From: Microbacterium sp. AK009
Lineage (GTDB): Bacteria; Actinomycetota; Actinomycetes; Actinomycetales; Microbacteriaceae
NCBI RefSeq assembly: GCF_013410955.1
Contig: NZ_JACCCG010000002.1
Location: forward strand, 186,001 to 250,000
Direction: 5' to 3'
DNA: 64,000 nucleotides
Shown here: positions 7,636-15,727 of the stretch, piece by piece
How the letters are laid out: the number at the start of each line of letters is the position of its first letter
Numbering within the stretch: the first letter of the stretch is position 1
Translations under genes and position numbers: made by a program
Notes under the pieces: generated by a model
What the model was told of the DNA's origin: nothing
The model's input: the letters and a program-made list of their open reading frames with translations, nothing else
Database searches by the model: none

Positions 7636-10458
7636 TCAGACCAGGGAACGCAGCACGTACTGCAGGATGCCGCCGTTGCGGTAGTAGTCCGCTTCGCCGG
7701 GGGTCTCGATGCGCACGACGGCGTCGAACTCCACCCGCGCCTTCCCCGCCCCGGAGGCGTCGGTCGGCTCCGCGGTGACGCGCACCGTCTTCGGGGTCGA
7801 TCCGCTGTTGAGCTCCTCGATGCCGGTGATCGTGAACGCTTCGGTGCCGTCCAGGCCCAGCGAGGACGCCGACTCCCCCGCGGGGAACTGGAGCGGGATG
7901 ACACCCATGCCGATGAGGTTCGAGCGGTGGATCCGCTCGTAGCTCTCCGCGATGACGGCGCGGACACCCAGCAGGCGGGTGCCCTTGGCTGCCCAGTCGC
8001 GCGACGAGCCCGACCCGTACTCCTTGCCGGCGAGGATCACCAGCGGCACTCCGGCCTGCTGGTAGTTCTCCGAGGCGTCGAAGATGAAGGACTGCGGTCC
8101 CCCGTCCTGGGTGAAGTCGCGGGTGAAGCCGCCCTCGACGCCGTCTAGGAGCTGGTTGCGGAGCCGGATGTTGGCGAACGTGCCGCGGATCATGACTTCG
8201 TGGTTTCCTCGGCGCGAGCCGTAGGAGTTGAAGTCCTTCTTGTCGACGCCGTGCGACTGCAGGTACTGCCCCGCCGGGCTGTCGGCCTTGATCGATCCCG
8301 CCGGCGAGATGTGGTCGGTGGTGACCGAGTCGCCGAGCTTGGCGAGCACACGGGCTCCGGCGATGTCGCCGACCGGCTCGGGCTGCAGCTCCATGCCCTC
8401 GAAGTACGGGGGCTTGCGCACGTAGGTCGATGCATCGTCCCACTCGAAGGTCGCGCCGGTCGGCGTGGGAAGCGATCGCCACCGCTCGTCACCCTCGAAG
8501 ACCGCGCCGTACTGCTTCTCGAACATGTCGGTCGAGATCGACGAGTCGATCGTCTGCTGCACCTCGGCCGGGCTCGGCCAGATGTCCTTGAGGAAAACGT
8601 CGTTGCCCTGGTCGTCCTTGCCGAGCGGATCGGTCTCGAAGTCGAAGTTCATCGAACCGGCCAGCGCGTAGGCGATCACGAGCGGCGGGCTCGCGAGATA
8701 GTTCATTTTCACATCGGGGTTGATACGCCCCTCGAAGTTGCGGTTACCCGAGAGCACGGCCGTCACGGCGAGATCGTTGTCGTTGATCGCGGCCGACACC
8801 TCTTCGATGAGAGGTCCGGAGTTGCCGATGCACGTGGTGCAGCCGTAGCCGACGGTGTAGAAGCCCAGCGCCTCGAGGTCGTCGGTCAGCCCCGCCTTCT
8901 CGTAGTAGTCGGTGACGACCTTCGAGCCCGGGGCCATCGTCGTCTTCACCCACGGCTTGGCCTTGAGGCCCTTCTGCGCGGCGTTGCGCGCCAGAAGGCC
9001 GGCGGCGAGCATCACCGACGGATTGGAGGTGTTCGTGCACGAGGTGATGGCCGCGATCGTGACCGCACCGTGGTCGAGCGTGTAGGAGGTGCCGTCGGCG
9101 GTGGTGACGGACGTCGGCTTGGACACCGCCGCCGGGGCGTGGCTGCGGTGCTCGGTGGTCGCGACCCGGTCGGAGATGTTCTCGTCGTCAGGGGTGAAGC
9201 CGACCGGATCGGATGCCGGGAACGTGCCCTCCACCGCTTCGTCGACCCGGGTCTCGGGTGAGGCGACGGCGTAGTCGAGGAGGTCTTTCTCGAACTGGGT
9301 CTTCGCGGCGGTCAGCTCGATGCGGTCCTGCGGACGCTTGGGTCCGGCGATCGAGGGGACGACCGTGCCGAGATCCAGTTCGAGGTACTCGCTGAAAACG
9401 GGCTCCCGCGACGGGTCGTGCCAGAGCGTCTGGAGTTTGGAGTACTGCTCGACCAGCGCGAGCTGCTCGTCGGAGCGGCCGGTGAGACGCAGGTAGTCGA
9501 TCGTGACGTCATCGATCGGGAAGATGGCGGCGGTGGAGCCGAACTCGGGGCTCATGTTGCCGATCGTGGCGCGGTTCGCCAGCGGCACGGATGCCACTCC
9601 GTCGCCGTAGAACTCGACGAACTTCCCCACCACGCCGTGCTTGCGCAGCATGTCGGTGATGGTCAGCACGACGTCGGTCGCCGTGACGCCGGCGGGAATG
9701 GTGCCGGTGAGCTTGAATCCCACCACCTTGGGGATGAGCATCGAGACGGGCTGGCCGAGCATGGCCGCCTCCGCCTCGATGCCGCCCACGCCCCAGCCGA
9801 GTACGCCCAGTCCGTTGACCATGGTGGTGTGCGAGTCGGTCCCGACGCACGTGTCGGGGTAGGCGCGGAGGCTCCCCCCGACGGTCCGTGTGTAGGTGAC
9901 TTTCGCGAGGTGCTCGATGTTCACCTGGTGCACGATGCCGGTGCCGGGAGGAACGACCTTGAAGTCGTCGAACGCCGTCTGGCCCCAGCGGAGGAACTGG
10001 TAGCGCTCGCCGTTGCGCTCGTACTCGATCTCGACGTTGCGCTCGAAGGCGTCAGGACGGCCGAAGAGGTCGGCGATCACCGAGTGGTCGATCACGAGCT
10101 CGGCGGGCGCAAGCGGGTTGATGCGGGTGGGGTCCCCGCCGAGGTCGGCGACGGCCTCGCGCATGGTGGCGAGGTCGACGATGCAGGGGACGCCGGTGAA
10201 GTCCTGCATGACCACGCGGGCCGGGGTGAACTGGATCTCCGTGTCGGGTTCGGCGGTGGGGTCCCACGAGCCGAGCGCCTCGATCTGCTGCTTGGTGACG
10301 TTCGCTCCGTCTTCGGTGCGCAGCAGGTTCTCCAGCAGGACCTTGAGGCTGAACGGCAGCTTCTCGTGTCCCGGGACCGCGTCGATGCGGAAGATCTCGT
10401 AGTCGGTGCTGCCGACCGTCAGGGTGCTCTTGGCACCGAAGCTGTCAACTGTGGACAC
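7636..10458 (-). CDS. acnA: Aconitate hydratase
   Basis: This 940-residue aconitase A/IRP-type enzyme interconverts citrate and isocitrate in the TCA cycle. The [4Fe-4S] cluster ligands are visible in [11 protein letters not shown] and [10 protein letters not shown]. The substrate-binding segment [12 protein letters not shown] and the C-terminal swivel domain motif [13 protein letters not shown] are also present. The frame is open to 10509, but the GTG at 10458 is preceded by AAGGAG with six bases spacing and gives the usual N-terminus, so I prefer it. Transcription appears separate from the DUF3159 operon upstream. A perfect palindrome (10566-10589) sits in its promoter region. Confidence 0.95.
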   Translation of the reverse strand: MSTVDSFGAKSTLTVGSTDYEIFRIDAVPGHEKLPFSLKVLLENLLRTEDGANVTKQQIEALGSWDPTAEPDTEIQFTPARVVMQDFTGVPCIVDLATMREAVADLGGDPTRINPLAPAELVIDHSVIADLFGRPDAFERNVEIEYERNGERYQFLRWGQTAFDDFKVVPPGTGIVHQVNIEHLAKVTYTRTVGGSLRAYPDTCVGTDSHTTMVNGLGVLGWGVGGIEAEAAMLGQPVSMLIPKVVGFKLTGTIPAGVTATDVVLTITDMLRKHGVVGKFVEFYGDGVASVPLANRATIGNMSPEFGSTAAIFPIDDVTIDYLRLTGRSDEQLALVEQYSKLQTLWHDPSREPVFSEYLELDLGTVVPSIAGPKRPQDRIELTAAKTQFEKDLLDYAVASPETRVDEAVEGTFPASDPVGFTPDDENISDRVATTEHRSHAPAAVSKPTSVTTADGTSYTLDHGAVTIAAITSCTNTSNPSVMLAAGLLARNAAQKGLKAKPWVKTTMAPGSKVVTDYYEKAGLTDDLEALGFYTVGYGCTTCIGNSGPLIEEVSAAINDNDLAVTAVLSGNRNFEGRINPDVKMNYLASPPLVIAYALAGSMNFDFETDPLGKDDQGNDVFLKDIWPSPAEVQQTIDSSISTDMFEKQYGAVFEGDERWRSLPTPTGATFEWDDASTYVRKPPYFEGMELQPEPVGDIAGARVLAKLGDSVTTDHISPAGSIKADSPAGQYLQSHGVDKKDFNSYGSRRGNHEVMIRGTFANIRLRNQLLDGVEGGFTRDFTQDGGPQSFIFDASENYQQAGVPLVILAGKEYGSGSSRDWAAKGTRLLGVRAVIAESYERIHRSNLIGMGVIPLQFPAGESASSLGLDGTEAFTITGIEELNSGSTPKTVRVTAEPTDASGAGKARVEFDAVVRIETPGEADYYRNGGILQYVLRSLV

Positions 10459-10565
10459 GTCTGTCTCCTTCGTCGGCCGCGAGGACGCGAGCAGTTCCCG
10501 CATCCCCATCTTCGCTGGCCGTCGGTGTGGCGGCTAGCAAGGCGAGCCTTAGCCCGCGACGCGCA

Positions 10566-10589
10566 ATTTATCTCGACGTCGAGATAAAT
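10566..10589. promoter_or_regulatory. 24-bp perfect palindrome upstream of acnA, probable operator
   Basis: Each 12-base half begins ATTTATCTCGAC and the two halves are exact reverse complements. The palindrome lies 108-131 bases upstream of the acnA start, in an AT-rich island within GC-rich surroundings and just past the stop of the DUF3159 gene. The size and symmetry suit a dimeric HTH regulator. The cognate factor is not identifiable from this window. Confidence 0.6.
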
Positions 10590-10592
10590 GTA

Positions 10593-11372
10593 TCACCTGG
10601 GAGCGGGAGGGTAGAGGGCGCGCACGACCAGCCACGTGACGGCGAGCAGCGGAGCGAAGAGGGGAATGCCCATCACGAGCTTGAGTGTTCCCAGCAGCGC
10701 CACCGCGCTGTCTCGCTGACTCTCGTCGAGAGAGGTCAGGTAGATGGGGAACTGCACGGCCAGACGCGCGGCGAACAGCGCCGCCCACGCGACGGTCAGC
10801 CAGAAGAACGCCCGCCGCTTGCGGCGATCCGTCCGCCACCGGGTTCCCTCGCCGACGAGGAAGCCCACGGCGAGACCGATGATCGGCCACCCGACGAGTG
10901 CGGAGATCAGGAGCGCCGAGCCGTACACGGCGTTGGTGATGAAGCCGGGGATGAAGTTGTCCGACGGGTTGCCGGTGATCAGCGCCAGCCCCGCCGCCAC
11001 GCCCGCCGCGACCAGTCCCCCGATCGCCGCCGAGGGGGGCGATTTCTGCACGAGCCGGACGATGGTGAACACCGCCGCGATTCCGACCGAGACGGCGAGG
11101 GCGGGGATCAGCTTGTCCTGGGTGTCGCCGGGCACGAGGGTGTAGGTGAGGATGAAGGTCAGGCTCGGCAGAACCGATTCGAGCACGCCGCGCCAGCCGC
11201 CCATCGCCGACCAGACGACGCGGCCGGTGCTCGACTGCTGGGCCGGATCGAGCCCGGCGCGCTTGGCCGCACCGCCGAGGGCGGCACCGAGAAGGTCGGA
11301 GGCGCGCTGGTCCCCGGCTCCGGGCGTGGGCTCGGGCTCGGGGGCGTGGACGCCCGTCGGGCCGTCGCTCAC
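10593..11372 (-). CDS. DUF3159 domain-containing membrane protein
   Basis: This 259-residue protein has about 50 polar N-terminal residues and then at least six hydrophobic segments: LPSLTFILTYTLV, a GIAAVFTIV helix, an Ala/Gly-rich helix, and SALLISALVGWPIIGLAVGFLV, among others. This is typical of DUF3159 integral membrane proteins of actinobacteria, whose function is unknown. The GTG at 11372 shares four bases with the stop of the DUF3710 gene. It is therefore the third gene of a tightly coupled dut-DUF3710-DUF3159 operon. The frame continues upstream, but that part is antisense-like Arg-rich sequence inside DUF3710. Confidence 0.85.
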   Translation of the reverse strand: MSDGPTGVHAPEPEPTPGAGDQRASDLLGAALGGAAKRAGLDPAQQSSTGRVVWSAMGGWRGVLESVLPSLTFILTYTLVPGDTQDKLIPALAVSVGIAAVFTIVRLVQKSPPSAAIGGLVAAGVAAGLALITGNPSDNFIPGFITNAVYGSALLISALVGWPIIGLAVGFLVGEGTRWRTDRRKRRAFFWLTVAWAALFAARLAVQFPIYLTSLDESQRDSAVALLGTLKLVMGIPLFAPLLAVTWLVVRALYPPAPR

Positions 11373-11965
11373 GCCGTACCCGGCGTGGCGGGCATGCGCA
11401 GGGGGATGAGATCGCGCGGCGGCATCGGCGATGTGCCGCGGACCACCACGATGGAGCGGAAGAGGTCTTCGATCTTCGCCGCGGCGTCGACGTCTGCTGC
11501 CGCAGCCCCACCGATGACCCCGCGCAGGAACCAGCGCGGACCGTCGACGCCGACGAAGCGGGCGATGCGCTTGCCGGCTCCCCCGTCCGGTCCGGCCACC
11601 ACGGGCACCTCGGCGAGCAGCTCCGGTCCGAGCGGACCCTCGCGCTCCTCGACCCGTCCGCCCTGCTGCCTGATCTGCTGCCGGATCTGCTCGCGTGTCT
11701 CCTCCCAAAGGCCCCCCGACCGGGGCGCGGCGAACGGCTGGATCTGCAGCGTCGAGTCGGCGTAGTCGAGACCCACGGCGACGATGCGCTTGGTCTGCTC
11801 CTCGACCTCCAGGCGCAGGTTCAGGCCGTCCCGCGGGAGGACCTTGATGCCGCCGAGATCGATGTAGGGCCGGACCGGGTTGGCCTCGGCCTCATCGAAC
11901 GGGCCCTCGGTCGCCCGATCGGCGGGTGCGCTCTTGGGGGAATTCTGCGGTGTGGCGTCGGTCAT
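11369..11965 (-). CDS. DUF3710 domain-containing protein
   Basis: This 198-residue soluble protein contains YIDLGGIKVLPRDGLNLRLEV and the segment VDGPRWFLRGVIGG, both characteristic of DUF3710. An acidic, Pro-rich N-terminus precedes the domain. The function is unknown. The gene overlaps dut by four bases at its start (ATGA) and the DUF3159 gene by four bases at its end (GTGA), so all three should be translated as one coupled unit. The same order next to dut is seen in mycobacteria and corynebacteria. Confidence 0.86.
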   Translation of the reverse strand: MTDATPQNSPKSAPADRATEGPFDEAEANPVRPYIDLGGIKVLPRDGLNLRLEVEEQTKRIVAVGLDYADSTLQIQPFAAPRSGGLWEETREQIRQQIRQQGGRVEEREGPLGPELLAEVPVVAGPDGGAGKRIARFVGVDGPRWFLRGVIGGAAAADVDAAAKIEDLFRSIVVVRGTSPMPPRDLIPLRMPATPGTA

Positions 11966-12414
11966 GCCGTCGCTCCGTCCTTCTGATAGCCGGTCGAACC
12001 GAACCCTCCGGCACCGCGAACGCTGTCGGGGAGGTCGTCGACCGGCACGAATGCGGCCCGGGCGACGGGCATCACGATGAGCTGGGCGATCCGGTCGCCC
12101 GGTGCGATCTCGAACGCGGTGTCGCGGTCGGTGTTCAGCAGGGCGACCTTGATCTCGCCGCGGTACCCCGCGTCGACGGTGCCCGGGGAGTTGACGATGG
12201 TGATCCCGTGCTTCGCGGCCAGTCCGCTGCGGGGCACGACGAAGGCGGCGAAGCCCTCCGGAAGGGCGATCCGCACGCCGGTGCCGACGAGGGCGCGCTG
12301 CCCGGGCTCGAGCCGCACGGCCTCGGCGGACACCAGATCCGCTCCCGCATCGCCGGGGTGGGAGTAGGCCGGAACGTCGGGGGCGATAATGAGGACGTCC
12401 ACGGTTTCAGTCAC
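11962..12414 (-). CDS. dut: Deoxyuridine 5'-triphosphate nucleotidohydrolase (dUTPase)
   Basis: This 150-residue trimeric-type dUTPase hydrolyses dUTP to dUMP and diphosphate, keeping uracil out of DNA. The conserved motifs are in order: PGDAGADL, PRSGLAAKHG, NSPGTVDAGYRGEIKV, GDRIAQLIV and the C-terminal GGFGSTG arm. An ATG at 12432 is possible. However, the GTG at 12414 stands exactly six bases after TACCCT (12421-12426, reverse strand) with no ribosome binding site, so a leaderless start at 12414 is favoured. It is the first gene of a coupled operon with DUF3710 and DUF3159, and is divergent from the DUF3093 gene. Confidence 0.93.
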   Translation of the reverse strand: MTETVDVLIIAPDVPAYSHPGDAGADLVSAEAVRLEPGQRALVGTGVRIALPEGFAAFVVPRSGLAAKHGITIVNSPGTVDAGYRGEIKVALLNTDRDTAFEIAPGDRIAQLIVMPVARAAFVPVDDLPDSVRGAGGFGSTGYQKDGATA

Positions 12415-12420
12415 GCAACG

Positions 12421-12426
12421 AGGGTA
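12421..12426 (-). promoter_or_regulatory. -10 element (TACCCT) of dut, leaderless arrangement
   Basis: TACCCT read on the reverse strand is followed by six bases and then the GTG start of dut. The alternative ATG at 12432 would lie upstream of this element. Confidence 0.45.
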
Positions 12427-12432
12427 ATGCAC

Positions 12433-12984
12433 ATGTCCGAGCCACGCCGCAGCGGCGAGCAGGCGGTGCTCTACCGCGAAAGACTGGGTCCGAGCCTGTG
12501 GCTGCTGGTGGCCGCCGCCCTGTGCGGACCGATGGCGGCGCTGGTGTTCACCCCTGTCGATTCCACGGTCGCTCTCGTCGTCGGCGCGGCGGTGGCGGCG
12601 CTCATCGTCGTCGTGCTGGTCGCCGCTTCACCCGTGGTGGAGGTCGGCGACGGGATGCTGCGGGCCGGGCGCGCCCGCATCGAGGTGCGTCACCTGGGCG
12701 ATGCCCAGGGGTTCACCGGCGAAGAGGCCCGTCGCAAGCGGGGCGTGGAGCTGCACCCCCGGGCGTGGCATCTCATCCGCGGGGGCATCGACCCGGTTGT
12801 CGTCATCCCGCTCGAAGACCCGGATGACCCGGTGCCCGCCTGGGTGGTCTCGACACGGACCCCCGACCGCCTGATCGCCGCGATCGAGCGGGCACGGCGC
12901 GGGGACGCCGAGCCGGTTACGCCGCGCACTCCCGGCAGATCGGTCCGTCGCCGCCCTCGTGGTCCAGCTGCGAGCGGTGCTTGA
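12433..12984 (+). CDS. DUF3093 domain-containing membrane protein
   Basis: This 183-residue protein has two hydrophobic segments at about residues 23-42 and 45-68. A cytoplasmic domain follows with the motifs RHLGDAQGFTGEEARR and HPRAWHLIRGGI, characteristic of DUF3093. The function is unknown. Two in-frame ATG codons exist; the one at 12433 lies eight bases after GAGGG and is preferred. The last 68 bases overlap the convergent DUF4193 gene, and the C-terminal tail beyond about residue 160 is Arg/Pro-rich and low in complexity. The order dut / DUF3093 / DUF4193 is conserved in actinobacteria. Confidence 0.83.
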   Translation: MSEPRRSGEQAVLYRERLGPSLWLLVAAALCGPMAALVFTPVDSTVALVVGAAVAALIVVVLVAASPVVEVGDGMLRAGRARIEVRHLGDAQGFTGEEARRKRGVELHPRAWHLIRGGIDPVVVIPLEDPDDPVPAWVVSTRTPDRLIAAIERARRGDAEPVTPRTPGRSVRRRPRGPAASGA

Positions 12985-13210
12985 CGAGGAAGCAGTTCAT
13001 GCAGGTGAACTCGTCCTCCTGAGGAGGGAGCACGACGACGTCCAGCTCGAGATCGGACAGGTCGGCGCCGGGGAGCTCGAAGCCCGAGGGGTTGTCGGCG
13101 TCCTCGACGTCCACCGAACCGGACATCTTGTCGGGGACACGCTCCTTGAGCGCCTCGATCGACTCGCTGTCGTCTTCAGTCTTGCGGGGGGCGTCGTAGT
13201 CGGTTGCCAT
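12917..13210 (-). CDS. DUF4193 domain-containing protein, small zinc-ribbon-like
   Basis: This 97-residue acidic protein starts with MATDYDAPRK and ends with a CxxC pair in FTCMNCFLVKHRSQL plus a second pair in GPICRECAA. Four cysteines therefore probably bind one zinc ion. This is the full-length DUF4193 family, present in nearly all Actinobacteria and of unknown role. The convergent DUF3093 gene overlaps its 3' end, including the codons of the last CxxC. The upstream region has no clear Shine-Dalgarno sequence but contains a short palindrome (13287-13303). Confidence 0.88.
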   Translation of the reverse strand: MATDYDAPRKTEDDSESIEALKERVPDKMSGSVDVEDADNPSGFELPGADLSDLELDVVVLPPQEDEFTCMNCFLVKHRSQLDHEGGDGPICRECAA

Positions 13211-13286
13211 GCGGGGGGATCTCTACTTCCGGTGATTCTCGGGTGCACCTGGCCTGAACAGGCGGCCATAGTTTGCATGACCGGTG

Positions 13287-13303
13287 GGCATTTCGCAAAT
13301 GCC
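13287..13303. promoter_or_regulatory. Inverted repeat GGCATTT-cgc-AAATGCC between DUF4193 and sepH
   Basis: Perfect 7-base arms flank a 3-base centre. It lies 77 bases upstream of the DUF4193 start and 184 bases upstream of sepH, in the longest intergenic stretch of the window (13211-13486). It could be an operator for the divergent promoters. Nothing else recognisable is present in that stretch. Confidence 0.35.
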
Positions 13304-13486
13304 GCCTCCGGTGCCGCAGCGGCCGGTTCGGACGCCCACGGGCGCGCCTGCGGGTGATCGGATGCCGCCCCAGGCGCGAAGGGGCGACGATCACCCACCG
13401 GAACATGCGCCACGCGCACGATATTCCCGGCGCCGAGGCCTCGCTGTGACACCATGGCGGCACTGCTGAGTCGGAGAGGCGTTCGC

Positions 13487-14533
13487 ATGGAACAGCTCAA
13501 GGTGATCGGAACCGAGGACGACAGACTCGTCCTTGCGACCGAATCGGGCGACCGGTTCTCGCTGCCCGTCGATGAGGTGCTGCGCAACGAGCTGCGCCGC
13601 ACGCGGCGTGATCGCGACCACGACGGCCAGGCCGCCCGTCCCAGTCCCCGCGAGATCCAGTCGCACATCCGTGCCGGGCTGTCCGCGACCGAGGTGGCGA
13701 CACTGCTGGGATGCCGCGTGGAAGACGTCGCCCGCTTCGAAGGGCCGGTGCTCGCCGAGCGCGAGCACGTCGTCGGTCAGGCCCTGGCTGTGCCGGTGCT
13801 GCTGGGCGGTCAGCTCGAGCACGACGCGCACCCCACGTTCGGGGCGGCCGTGCGCGGCAAGCTGCACGAAGCCGGCGCGGTCGGCGAACGATGGACGAGC
13901 TGGAAGGAGCCCTCGGGCTGGATCGTCAAGCTCGAGTTCACCGCCAACAGCGTCGACCATGATGCGCGGTGGAGCTTCGACCCCCGCCGCAGCACGCTCT
14001 CGCCCCTGAATGCCGACGCGATCCAGCTCTCGCGCCAGGGTTCGCTCCCCGAGGGCCTGATCCCCCGCCTGCGTGCCCTCGACACCGCTACCGCCAAGGA
14101 CGACTCGCGCTTCGACAGCGGCGCCTTCGGTCCTCGTCGCCCGCCGGAGGCCGACCTCGAGCAGCCGGAGATCGCGGCACCGGTCGCTCCCGCCGTCCAG
14201 CAGGCCGCGATCAAGCGCGCGACCGAACCCGCCGTGACCTCCGCCGAGACGGCTGACCTGCTCGAAGCCCTGCGCCGCCGCCGCGGCCAGCGTGAACCGC
14301 TTCCCGGCGCGGACGAAGCGCGCGAGCGCACCGCGTCACCGCAGCCGGTCGCCCTCTTCGACGCCCTCGAGCCGGGGTATGCCGACGCCTCCGAACGACC
14401 GGACGACGACCACCCGTCGTCGGACCGGGGTCCCTCGGCGGCGCAGGTCGCCGAGGCCGCGGGGCGCCGCAAGGGCCGGACGTCCATGCCCTCCTGGGAC
14501 GAGATCGTCTTCGGCGCGCGCGGCGACGACTGA
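13487..14533 (+). CDS. sepH: Septation protein SepH
   Basis: This 348-residue protein begins with the conserved DUF3071 domain (MEQLKVIGTEDDRLVLA, then SPREIQSHIRAGLSATEVA). The domain contains a helix-turn-helix-like segment at about residues 60-90 (ATEVATLLGCRVEDVARFEG). A long disordered Pro/Ala/Arg-rich region follows, with a short conserved C-terminal motif ending SWDEIVFGARGDD. In Streptomyces and mycobacteria SepH binds FtsZ and promotes filament assembly for cell division. The ATG at 13487 is preceded by GGAGAGG with seven bases spacing; an upstream ATG at 13454 lacks a site. It is convergent with the phosphodiesterase gene, with only 8 bases between. Confidence 0.9.
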   Translation: MEQLKVIGTEDDRLVLATESGDRFSLPVDEVLRNELRRTRRDRDHDGQAARPSPREIQSHIRAGLSATEVATLLGCRVEDVARFEGPVLAEREHVVGQALAVPVLLGGQLEHDAHPTFGAAVRGKLHEAGAVGERWTSWKEPSGWIVKLEFTANSVDHDARWSFDPRRSTLSPLNADAIQLSRQGSLPEGLIPRLRALDTATAKDDSRFDSGAFGPRRPPEADLEQPEIAAPVAPAVQQAAIKRATEPAVTSAETADLLEALRRRRGQREPLPGADEARERTASPQPVALFDALEPGYADASERPDDDHPSSDRGPSAAQVAEAAGRRKGRTSMPSWDEIVFGARGDD

Positions 14534-14541
14534 TCCGCCCC

Positions 14542-15666
14542 TCAGGCGAAGGCGCCGAGGCGGATGAGCGGAACGATGCGCTCCGCATCGGTGAGAGAGC
14601 CGTGCTGGCCGACCATCTGCTGGCCGGTCCGCTCGGCGTCCCGGTCGTCGTAATATGCCGTGGCCCCGCGCGCGGCGATGAGGACGTCGCCGATCCGCGG
14701 TCGCACCGCGGGATCGACGTCGCCGAACAGGCCGCTCGCGACGGCGTCATCTCTCGTGAAGACCCACGCATGCGAGGATTCCGCCGTCCGCCACGCCTCG
14801 GCGACGACGTCGGCTGCCCCCGGATCGGTGTACAGATGGAGCATCCGCGGCTCACCGCCGATCTGCGCCACGCGCTCGATCAAGGGGCTCCCCTCCACCA
14901 GCAGGCGATGCCGATGCCGGGGGACGTCGACCATTCCGTGGTCGGCGGTGACGATCGCCCCCACATCGGCCGGCAGCGCTTCACCCAGCCGGGCGAGGGC
15001 GGCGTCGACGTCCTCCAGCCCGACCGTCCACTCGTCGGACTCCCAGCCATGACGATGCCCGATGCCGTCGAGTTCCGGCGTATACAGGTAGACGAGTGCG
15101 CCCGGATGTCGGGTCGCGAGGTCGACGGCGAGGTCGACCCGGTCGGAGAAGTCCTCTGCCGGCACCGCCGCGGCACCGCGCATCGTCGCCTCGGTGAAGC
15201 CCGTGCCGGTGTACTCGGGCTTGGAGACGAAGAACGCCGGCCGGCCGGCGTCGGCCTCGCGTCCGAACAGAGGCGCAGCGCGCTGCCAGCTCACCGGCAG
15301 TCCGTGCGTGTCCCACCCGCGCAGCTGATTGAGCACGTGGCCGGCGTCGGGGACCAGCGCCCGATAGCCGACGATGCCGTGAGTGCCCGGCTCCGTCCCC
15401 GTCAGCAGACTCGTGAGCGCAGCGGCGGTGGTGGAGGGGAACACGGTGCGCGCGACATCCTTCTTCGACATCGCGGCCGTGAGGTACCGGGCGTGACCGC
15501 TGCGGGCTCGCAGATTATGCGCACCCAGGCCGTCGACCACGCAGACGATCGCGCTGCGCGCGGGGGCGAGCCGGTCGGAGGAACCGCCGAGTGCGGCGAT
15601 CAACTCGGGCACGACGCCGGTGAGGCGCCGGGCACCGGGCGGGTCCGACGGTAGGCTGACGGTCAC
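14542..15666 (-). CDS. Alkaline phosphatase superfamily nucleotide pyrophosphatase/phosphodiesterase
   Basis: This 374-residue enzyme has the metal-binding and nucleophile pattern of the NPP branch: [12 protein letters not shown] (first Asp), [19 protein letters not shown] (the Thr nucleophile region), [13 protein letters not shown] and [13 protein letters not shown] (metal-binding Asp/His), and a late GQHGSLTD. It is expected to hydrolyse phosphodiester bonds; the substrate is unknown. No signal peptide is visible, suggesting a cytoplasmic enzyme. The frame is open further upstream, but the GTG at 15666 follows a CAGACT -10-like element by seven bases and is preferred. It is divergent from parC. 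Confidence 0.85.
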   Translation of the reverse strand: MTVSLPSDPPGARRLTGVVPELIAALGGSSDRLAPARSAIVCVVDGLGAHNLRARSGHARYLTAAMSKKDVARTVFPSTTAAALTSLLTGTEPGTHGIVGYRALVPDAGHVLNQLRGWDTHGLPVSWQRAAPLFGREADAGRPAFFVSKPEYTGTGFTEATMRGAAAVPAEDFSDRVDLAVDLATRHPGALVYLYTPELDGIGHRHGWESDEWTVGLEDVDAALARLGEALPADVGAIVTADHGMVDVPRHRHRLLVEGSPLIERVAQIGGEPRMLHLYTDPGAADVVAEAWRTAESSHAWVFTRDDAVASGLFGDVDPAVRPRIGDVLIAARGATAYYDDRDAERTGQQMVGQHGSLTDAERIVPLIRLGAFA

Positions 15667-15673
15667 CCGGGCC

Positions 15674-15679
15674 AGTCTG
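15674..15679 (-). promoter_or_regulatory. -10-like element (CAGACT) of the phosphodiesterase gene
   Basis: On the reverse strand this element is followed by seven bases and the GTG at 15666, with no ribosome binding site. It suggests a leaderless transcript. Confidence 0.35.
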
Positions 15680-15727
15680 GCACACCCCGCCGGCGGCTCC
15701 CCCGCTCCGTCTTGGAACCCCATCGCC

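Noticed and set aside
10531..10554. A possible iron-box-like repeat (AAGGCGAGCCTT) upstream of acnA
   Set aside because: The arms are short and agreement with the DtxR/IdeR consensus is poor, so I do not call an iron-regulated site.
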